Positions 57,764 to 64,000 of a stretch of DNA of 64,000 bases are shown piece by piece. Source of the DNA: Cydia pomonella. Lineage: Eukaryota; Arthropoda; Insecta; Lepidoptera; Tortricidae. Each line of letters begins with the position of its first letter. Position 1 is the first letter of the stretch. Made by a program: the position numbers and the translations under genes. The stretch lies in contig NC_084704.1 of the NCBI RefSeq assembly GCF_033807575.1, forward strand, positions 27,877,968 through 27,941,967, in the 5' to 3' direction. The notes below the pieces were generated by a model, which worked only from the letters and a program-made list of their open reading frames with translations, made no database searches and was not told the origin of the DNA.

Positions 57764-58319
57764 GAACTTAATGATGGGTTTGAACACTGTAAAACTTATT
57801 ATACCGATGGTTCCGTTATAAATGGAAAATCTTGATGTGTAGTTGTATCTAGTAACAATCACTACAATTATAGAATCCTTGATTTTAGCTCGATTATTAC
57901 CTGTGAAGCGATAGCAAATCTTAAAACCTTCGAATTCACTGAAAAAGATACCTAGTTAAGCATGTAATTTGCACTGATGCTAAATCATGCTGGATGGGCC
58001 TGCAGAACTCCATCCATTTGTTTTACATATTAAACAAAAAAACTATTGACATATTAGAAAATAATTTTAAAATTGATTTAATCTGGATTCCAGGACATCA
58101 GGGGATTAATGGAAATGAAAAAGCTAATATTGAGGCTAAAAACGCTACTAAAAATCAACAGATAGATTATTCAATTAAATCCAGCTACTCTGAAGTTAAA
58201 AAATTGAGCAAATCAGCAATCAAAACATATTGGAATAATTATTGGAAAAGTGGTATATAAAAAATTGTAATCCTCTTGTGGTCGCTTGTTAAAAAGCGAC
58301 CCTAAAAAATAAAAAAAAT

Positions 58320-58600
58320 AAGCTGTCACTCGGACGCCAGGTCACAGAAGTGTCAAAACTGAAAAACGTTGTGCATATGCACGTAGATCTATGATAATCT
58401 GTGGTCTGTGACGGATTAAATTCTATCAACTCCCAATAGTCCTTCCTTACATCCTGGCGAGTGCTGCCTCTGCGTGTGTCCCATGATACGGGCAACGGCA
58501 GCATCGGCTCGGTGTACCCCTTACATTTCATCTTCGGCTCCGCGCACGCTTCCCAAATGTCCGAAACACCATTGGTCCATGATGGGAAAGACATACAAAT
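58320..58600 (-). repeat. interspersed repeat of unknown class
   Basis: The minus strand reads S-W-T-N-G-V-S-D-I-W-E-A-C-A-E-P and later R-K-D-Y-W-E-L-I-E-F over GC-rich sequence, ending near an A-rich stretch. I take it for a dispersed lepidopteran repeat, perhaps the end of a coding TE, because it is wedged between two LINE ends. The family is unknown to me. Confidence 0.35.
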
Positions 58601-58611
58601 AATAATAATGA

Positions 58612-58740
58612 TAATACAGTCTGTATACGTTCACTGCTGGGCATAGGCCTCCTCTTGTGCGCGAGAGGGCTTGGTCGTTAGTTCCTACGCTGGCCCAATG
58701 CGGATTGGGGACTTCACATACACCTTGGAAGTTCATCATA
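58612..58740 (+). mobile_element. LINE 3' end fragment (CTGCTGGGCATAGGCCTC)
   Basis: TTCACTGCTGGGCATAGGCC, GCGAGAGGGCTTGGTCGTTA and CGCTGGCCCAATGCGGATTG, then GGGACTTCACATACACC, form a very common lepidopteran LINE/SINE 3' region. Confidence 0.65.
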
Positions 58741-58838
58741 AATTTCTAACAAATAAATAAGGATCCTACAGAAAAACATTTGTAATAGGTGCACAGGTAC
58801 TTGTATTGTACCGAAAAGCATTTTGATTTTCTTGTTTA

Positions 58839-58992
58839 GGATGACTCACGCTAGAACGGTCCGGGCCCGGGAAGAGGCTTCTGATATTTATTTTTCTATG
58901 ACAGGTGAATGGTGATCACGTGATGCTTTCTATAGAAAACTGAAGTGTTGACACTCCGGTCCGGACTTAGACCGTTGTAGTGTGAGTCATCC
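58839..58992. mobile_element. hairpin MITE (GGATGACTCACxCTA ends)
   Basis: GGATGACTCACGCTAGAACG and GTTGTAGTGTGAGTCATCC are inverse ends. GGTCCGGGCCC pairs with GGTCCGGAC further in. TTTA flanks both sides and may be the target duplication. Confidence 0.7.
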
Positions 58993-59622
58993 TTTATTGT
59001 GCTGGCTCATATATAATACTAAAATCATGATATATACGTTAAACTATTATCATCAGCTACTAGCTACCTATTATACATTATTTTGAATTTGGAAAATTGG
59101 AAGTACGCAGTTCGTAAAACGACTGGGGTACTTACGATGCCGAAGTTCTAATTAACATAGGTATATAGTATTAACAAGCGGTTGAAACGGTATCATCGAC
59201 AACAATGAATGCCACCTTGTACGACTGATTCCCCCAACTCCCCTAGTAGGTAGTCGGTACCTAATATTCCCACTAAGACTGCCTAAAATGCGACCTGTGT
59301 GTTATGCGTTTATTTTTGCCAGGCACCGAATTTTGCTTTTTATATTAAAGTTCCTACATTTAGAAACATATCATAAAAATAAAATTATTCTGGGCGCTAA
59401 TGAACTAAGTGTCTCCGAACCTAGGGTCTATTTTAATGGCTTCTATGTATTTTCATTTTCAATTGTGTTTTTGTTTTTTTCTCACTTTGTACGCATGTGT
59501 GTGTGCGTCAGTGTTAGCATTTTTTTTATATACTTTGTAATTACTTGTGAGTTCCTGTAATTGGCTCTCTGTATTAATCTTGTTGTCCTATTGTAAGTTT
59601 AAAGCTGTTGGTTCTCCAGCGG

Positions 59623-59868
59623 TTGCAGCATGGTTCCATTTTTATCACTTGTCACTATTCCCGTCACTTTCGCGCTTACATACTTGTTAGAACGTGACAG
59701 GCATGGTGACAAATGATAAAGAGCCGACCATCTTAGCCCTACTGCAGTGGCAGCATGGTTCCATTTTTATCACTTGTCGCTATGCCCGTCACTTTCGCGC
59801 TTACATACTTGTTAGAATGTGACAGGCATGGTGACAAATGATAAAAAGCCGACCATCATAGCCCTACA
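59623..59868. repeat. two tandem copies of a 125-bp MITE
   Basis: GCAGCATGGTTCCATTTTTA starts units at 59625 and 59750. Each contains TCACTTTCGCGCTTACATAC and GTGACAGGCATGGTGACAAA, then TGATAAA. Within a unit, TTTATCACTTGTC and GACAAATGATAAA are inverse. The two units differ at few positions, so the tandem doubling is recent. Confidence 0.75.
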
Positions 59869-59921
59869 GAACATAAATAAATAAAAATAATATTATTAAT
59901 AATTAAATGATAGTATTTTTT

Positions 59922-60050
59922 TTTATACTACGGCTAACAAGCATACGGCCCGCCTGATGGTAAGCAGCCTCCGTAGCCTATGTACGTCTGCAACTCCAGA
60001 GGAGTTACATGCGCGTTGCCAACCCTAAACCCGCCCCCCCTCGTTGAGTA
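59922..60050 (+). repeat. ACGGCCCGCCTGATGG repeat, copy D, truncated
   Basis: TTTTTTATACTACGGCTAAC to CCCGCCCCCCCTCGTTGAG. The right two-thirds of the repeat is missing. It lies about 580 bases before exon 2 of the host gene. Confidence 0.75.
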
Positions 60051-60628
60051 TGCCGCTCTTGATCCTAAATTTTCACAACTATGTCAACCTACTACCAACT
60101 ACTACCATTAAGTACAGTCTGTGTAAATAATGTACATCTTAGAAATATTCGCTATTATTTTATAGAAATATAAAATAGGTATATAAGTAAATGAATCTTT
60201 ATATACACTAAATGACGAGACTCGCACGTCACAAAATCGGAATTCTCGTATACTATTCCACTATCCACGTGATCTTATCTGTCCTACCACTAAGTTAGAA
60301 TGTTTTTACAAAGCCAGATGCTTAATAGGGGAGTGCTGCCCAAAACACAATAGCAGATAAAGAAAATCGGCCGATATTCTTTGGGATTTGTTGTGACTGG
60401 CCTGAGGTTAATAATCTTTATTCTTTTGTTTTTAATTAAGCTATAGTTCTGCCGCTAATTTGCGACAGACAGTAGGTTTTACATGGATAATGCACGTGGT
60501 AAAGATTTAGTAGCTTTAAGATTGTAACTTTAAGCTTGTGTCTATAAAAGCTGTTAATCCTAAGGGGTTATCGTATTAGCTCTTGTAAACCTATTAATAT
60601 TAATAATAAAATACGTCATTATTCACAG

Positions 60629-60767
60629 GCTGATTGTACTGTTGGGCTTATTGCTGGGGGTGCTGTACTGCATTCACCTGCTGGTCCAGGATTACCAGGC
60701 ACTGTCCGCGCCGCGGATGCTGTTCAGGTTCCTTTTCAAAAGGGATGTCAACGCCCAAAACTATACG
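60629..60767 (+). CDS. exon 2: hydrophobic leader and dibasic segment
   Basis: The acceptor is TTCACAG, ending at 60628, and the donor is GTAACA from 60768. The first base completes a split codon and 46 whole codons follow, so the exon ends in phase 0. It encodes a leucine-rich stretch beginning LIVLLGLLLG, which carries one Cys. Next come VQDYQALSAPR and a basic hydrophobic piece, RFLFKRD, with a dibasic KR. This is consistent with a signal peptide or signal anchor; cleavage after ALSA is possible but not certain. The exon is richer in G+C than its intron, as expected for coding sequence. Confidence 0.75.
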
Positions 60768-62120
60768 GTAACATGCAATCATCTAACTAAATGTAAACAT
60801 TAAAAAAATCTTCTATACAAACGTATTTTCAGCGATTTACGTATCACAACACATACTTTCCAGCGTATTCTCTTATAGATAACGTCGAAAAAGTAGTGGT
60901 AATGGTGATAATTGTGGGAGCGTGGCAGTAATGGCGTTCGGCTGTGTGGGTTGCTGGTGAGGTTGGTAGACGGGTGGTATTGCATTTGGTAGAACATGGG
61001 ACTAAACAATAACTATAAAAGTATAAACAAAACATATAAGCACCAATCATTGATGGAAAATATTTACCTACACCTAACTAAGATACTCGTACGCTGTTAT
61101 GTCGTAACAGAGCAGAATGTCATTTTTTAACAATAATTCACAAATTTTTCAATGTGAAGATTAAAAAAAAGACTATCGGTATTATTTTCATACAAATTAA
61201 CCGGTATTTTTTTTTTGGTATATTGGCTGTTAGTATATATTTTATTTTATTTTATTTTATTTGACTTATCAGATAATTTGGGTAATACCATTTTGCAAGG
61301 TCCAAGAAATATTGCGAATGCAGTGCGATATTGTGATTTTACTTAATGCTGGTTTCAAAACCCACACAATGTCCTAGCAGTTAAAGGACCAGAGACTTCT
61401 GGAATTCCTAATAGAAATATCTCAGACAGAAACATAGTATTAATGCATGGAATATTAAATATCTCAAGGGCTGATCCACAGTTGTCCAGGTAGCAAAATT
61501 ATGCCAATTCCAAGCAGCGTATCTAACAGCTGTATTTGTTTAATTAAATACTAGAGTATGTCTAAGCTGATTTTACATCTGAACCAACCAAGTGCCATCT
61601 GGACCGAGCCAGTAACAAATAAGTGTGACAGCGCCACCACAATCAATGTCATATTTTTATAGGATTAAGTATGGCATTTTACCCTCTTCAGGGACTTCAA
61701 AGTAATGCTTTCAGGGTTATATTCCAAAAAATCCAATATTATGTAAGGGAATATTCAAAAGTTTGTATCAAGTGATATCAGAATGGTTCTCAGAGCTTAT
61801 GTGAAAGCTCTAAAATGGTCACTTTGAGGATTCATAATGAATCGTCGCTCTTAGATTAAAAAACTAAAGTAACTTTGGCACAGACAAATTCGAACAGTCT
61901 CTATTGATTTGTTAATCTTAGTTTTTTTATTGTAATAGACATAGTCTACAACACATACATTACAATCATATATTTCAAACTAAAATAAATCTGGATTAAA
62001 ACTAAACACTAATACTGATATATATATATACACGTCTCAATAAATTATGTGCATCTCACCACAATAGAATATAGCACTATAGTACTTATATATGTAAGTA
62101 TGCATTTAAAAAAATTCCAG
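60768..62120 (+). other. intron 2 of the cysteine-protein gene
   Basis: AT-rich intron sequence of 1,353 bases between GTAACA and AATTCCAG. It holds a (TTTTA)n run near 61236-61260. I see no exon-like open frame with splice signals and no recognisable transposon. Confidence 0.5.
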
Positions 62121-62248
62121 AAACCACACGTTCGCTGGAGAAGGATTCTGCTTCACGACCCAATCCAGTGCGCCCGATACCTCTACTGCGACCTGGGGGC
62201 CCGGCCAGCCGACACCGAACCGAGGAAAGGATTCATAGTCATGCTGAC
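62121..62248 (+). CDS. exon 3: furin-like site and first cysteine pair
   Basis: The acceptor is AATTCCAG, ending at 62120, and the donor is GTGAGT from 62249. The exon holds 42 codons plus two bases, starting in phase 0 and ending in phase 2. Its protein begins KPHVRWRRILLHDP, where RWRR fits the furin consensus R-X-R-R. The next part, CARYLYCDLGARP, carries Cys67 and Cys73, and the exon ends RKGFIVML plus a split Thr. Open frame continues leftward into the intron to an in-frame ATG at 62049, but the acceptor and the phase match with exon 2 favour a start at 62121. Two decayed tandem copies follow in the next intron. Confidence 0.8.
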
Positions 62249-62264
62249 GTGAGTTTATGTAACG

Positions 62265-62400
62265 TAAATGTTCGAAACAACATGTCTGTTGAAGAAGAAA
62301 CCTGCTGTACGGTACGATCCAGAGCGTCCGGTACCTGTACTGAGACCAGGGTGCGCGGCCGGCCTACACTGAGCCGAGGAAAGGATTCATAGTTAATGTA
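62265..62400 (+). pseudogene. decayed tandem copy of exon 3 (copy 2)
   Basis: This stretch aligns base for base with exon 3 from about ATCCAG through AGGAAAGGATTCATAG, and its 3' intron flank (GAAACAACAT, TCTGTTGAAG) is shared with the next copy. In the exon-3 frame, Cys67 is replaced (TGC to AGC, 62323-62325) and Cys73 is a stop (TGC to TGA, 62341-62343). The acceptor CAG and donor GTGAGT are both lost. It is therefore a dead duplicate exon lying in the intron. Confidence 0.7.
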
Positions 62401-62500
62401 ATTATGTCTGAAACAACATATCTGTTGAAGAATAATCCTGCTGAAGAACGTGATTCAATGCGCCCGTTGCTTGTATGCATTGCTTGTGTGCCCAATAAAT
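62401..62500 (+). pseudogene. further decayed tandem copy of exon 3 (copy 3)
   Basis: It begins with the same flank as copy 2 (GAAACAACAT, TCTGTTGAAG). It still matches the central exon-3 stretch at GATTCAATGCGCCCG followed by CTTGTATGC. The alignment ends near 62495 before the AGGAAAGG part. No splice signal survives. It is more diverged than copy 2, which may mean it is older. Confidence 0.55.
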
Positions 62501-62862
62501 CATCGAATTAGAATTGCTGTTTACAAAAATCCAAATGTCTAAACATCCAACTGTACTGTATAATCACATGAAAAATGTAACATAAGTAGTTTTAATTGGG
62601 ATTTGTTGATCACAAAACCAATGTGGATGGAGTATCCGGCTCATATCAGCCGTTAAAATAATAAGCTTGTGTTTTTTCGCATTTCTAATTGCGGATTTTC
62701 AATGTGTACTAAAAATGTTTTTAAAATATTCAAAAAAAATTGAAATAATGTGTACATTAACTACTTAACAGATTACTTACGGCTTTGTTTACAAAATCTC
62801 ATTAGACCCGTCGTTTTCATCGACAAGTTTCAGCTTTTCATCTTATTTTATTCAATTTTCAG

Positions 62863-63028
62863 ATTAGATCCTTATGCAGAGGATAAGCTTTCTCACGAAG
62901 TGTTCGCGAAAGCTTACGAGTCAGGCAAGTTAAACAGCGACGCGGAATATTGCAAGAAGAAATACTACATGTGTCCTTTCGACGCGGGGTTCCTCTTCGA
63001 GATAATACAATACCTGCTTAAAACTTAA
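62863..63028 (+). CDS. exon 4: C-terminal exon with second cysteine pair and stop
   Basis: The acceptor is AATTTTCAG, ending at 62862. One base completes the Thr codon begun in exon 3, then 54 codons and TAA (63026-63028) follow. The peptide starts LDPYAEDKLSHEVFAKAYES and ends in a hydrophobic helix-like piece, FEIIQYLLKT. Two cysteines are spaced C-x6-C within YCKKKYYMCPFD. Codon use is more GC-rich than the flanks. This is the last exon: it ends in a stop codon, with a possible poly(A) signal about 175 bases downstream. Confidence 0.85.
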
Positions 63029-64000
63029 GCAAAGTATATTGAAGTCAATATTATGCTAAGCCTTACCTCCTCTATGACCTCAATTTTAAGAATATGGTCT
63101 GGATTTGATGCACCTGTCACTCATATTTTTAAAATTATAAACTGTGGATTGTAATCTATTGTATTGAGTACATCAAAATGTCCTCTACTTAGAAAAATAC
63201 ATAATAAAAAAAAAACAGTCGTTCCCGGCGCGTCACTTGTTGGTATAAGGTAGGGTTTCTGCTCGAGAATTCTCGAGGCGAGAAATCTCGAGAAATTTAG
63301 CCTTCAGCGAGGCGGGAAAAAAAGCTCAGTGCCTCGAGAACTCGAGAAATAAATCTCTTGTGATAAGTAAAAAGAATAATACGTGATATGTCTATAGTGT
63401 ATTTGATGGGGTGGTTAAATAAATGTAAACAATGGTTTTTTTTTTACATTTTCAGGTCCTTACTTAAAACATTTATTAGTTGACTAACCAAATAAAAAAA
63501 ACTACCTTGATCCGTCCCCTATCGTGCTGGCTTCAACAGATTTTCGTGTTTTGAAACTTTTGAAGTACTACCCTCAAATGTTCAGAAATTCGTCTCGTTT
63601 TAGATTCTTTACAGTATTTCGTTTTTTTATGAAACTAAAAAAAAACAATCTTGACATGTCTTTTTTATTAAAAAACGCTTTGATGAAATTAGTAAATATT
63701 ACTTATGAAAGCAAAATAATGTATTTACATTATTTCATATGTGATTTATAATTGTTACATTTTTGCCGTGACTTATTTTTCAAAAGTATTTTTCTATAAA
63801 AAAGACACGTCAAATTCGCTTATCTTTTTCTAATGCTAAAAAAACTAATCATAGGGCCATGTAATACCAAATATTACAAAACTAAATTGCTATCGATAAA
63901 TGAAATCATCTCGATTCATATTAGCAAAATAGAACAATTTTAGGACCTTCATTGTTAAGAGTAAATTAATATTACGTCGTAAAACTTCTGTAAGTTTGTC
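63029..64000. other. 3' UTR and AT-rich flank with a CTCGAG-rich patch
   Basis: After the 3' UTR, a 94-base patch (63262-63355) holds five CTCGAG hexamers, most followed by AA. The remainder is AT-rich with no identifiable gene. Confidence 0.4.
63203..63208 (+). terminator. possible poly(A) signal AATAAA
   Basis: AATAAA runs into an A-rich tract 175 bases after the stop codon of the cysteine-protein gene, a plausible 3' UTR length. It is the first canonical hexamer after the stop. AATAAA is common in AT-rich DNA, so the call depends on position. Confidence 0.4.

Larger units (their letters stand above)
55328..58258 (+). pseudogene. decayed jockey-type LINE with internal deletion and insertions
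   Basis: A likely 5' UTR (TCATTCCAGTCTTGCACCGG) leads to a frameshifted gag. Its zinc knuckle at 56168-56209 reads C-F-T-C-N-S-I-G-H-L-D-K-N-F, with Phe in place of the last Cys. The gag C-terminus is open at 56370-56590. Polymerase resumes at once with F-V-K-N-F-L-S-N-R-S-I-R-V-R-I-N (56577-56630), so the endonuclease and front of the polymerase are deleted. The thumb and linker are at 56930-57153 and RNase H at 57785-58258: Y-T-D-G-S, C-E-A-I-A, C-T-D-A-K-S and I-P-G-H-Q-G-I-N-G-N-E-K in different frames. Two other LINE pieces interrupt it. Confidence 0.75.
48283..63028 (+). other. four-exon gene for a small, probably secreted cysteine protein (whole span)
   Basis: Gene-level entry. Coding exons at 60629-60767, 62121-62248 and 62863-63028 join with phases that match at every junction (2/1, 0/0, 2/1), and each intron has GT and AG ends. 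With the preferred start exon at 48401-48411 the product is 147 residues. It has a hydrophobic N-terminus (about residues 5-23), then a basic segment with the furin-like motif RWRR at residues 55-58, then a C-terminal part with cysteines at 67, 73, 123 and 130. A further Cys at 18 lies in the hydrophobic stretch. I infer a secreted, possibly proteolytically matured protein with up to two disulfides. I do not recognise the family and assign no function. Intron 1 is about 12.2 kb and holds a SINE, MITEs, RTE tails and a decayed jockey LINE. Confidence 0.75.

Noticed and set aside
62049..62252. 67-codon frame with an ATG upstream of exon 3
   Set aside because: The first part is AT-rich intron. 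The acceptor at 62120 and the phase match with exon 2 show that coding begins at 62121.
62168..62392. 74-codon frame across exon 3 and its relic
   Set aside because: It reads exon 3 out of frame and continues into the decayed copy.
63262..63355. heat-shock element
   Set aside because: The GAA and TTC units are not spaced as nGAAnnTTCn; the CTCGAG spacing does not fit.

Overview
The window reads as AT-rich nuclear DNA of a moth or butterfly (Lepidoptera). The grounds are the repeats: a tRNA-headed SINE seen at least six times, the CGGCCAAG-start repeat whose ends are AGGGTTCCGTA and TACGGAACCCT, the ACGGCCCGCCTGATGG repeat (four copies), jockey- and RTE-type LINE remnants with typical lepidopteran 3' tails, and many short hairpin MITEs. 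Split genes with GT-AG introns and the absence of long open frames rule out bacterial DNA. No rRNA, functional tRNA, CRISPR array or intact transposase was found. Family names come from recalled similarity, since no search could be run.

One host gene can be assembled with confidence, on the plus strand at the right. Three coding exons (60629-60767, 62121-62248, 62863-63028) join in frame across GT-AG introns and encode the body of a small, probably secreted, five-cysteine protein of about 147 residues. Its tiny start exon lies about 12 kb upstream. Two candidates end in the required phase: ATGGGTATAAA at 48401-48411 (preferred, with a TCAGTG initiator 28 bases upstream) and ATGCG at 48283-48287. 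Two decayed tandem copies of exon 3 lie in the intron that follows it. Intron 1 is filled with a SINE, MITEs and a broken jockey LINE.

Layout. 1-7.2 kb: possible exon edge, several repeats, a 30-bp minisatellite and a cluster of hairpin MITEs. 7.2-27 kb: mostly unique AT-rich DNA with LINE tails and MITEs. 27-35 kb: a repeat copy beside a 451-bp fold-back element, a minus-strand LINE end, and a diverged duplicate of 16.06-16.83 kb that carries its own insertion. 37.4-41.7 kb: insertions nested in order as SINE, SINE, TTAA-type element, TA-type element. 42-46.4 kb: SINEs, LINE ends, MITEs and a near-identical second copy of the 4.76-kb repeat. 47.0-47.6 kb: an unrecognised coding-like patch. 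48.3-63.0 kb: the host gene. 63.0-64.0 kb: 3' flank.

I see no defence, biosynthetic or other multi-gene system. The most interesting features are the nested insertions, the exon-3 relics, the fold-back element and the duplicate pair that supplies an empty site for one repeat.
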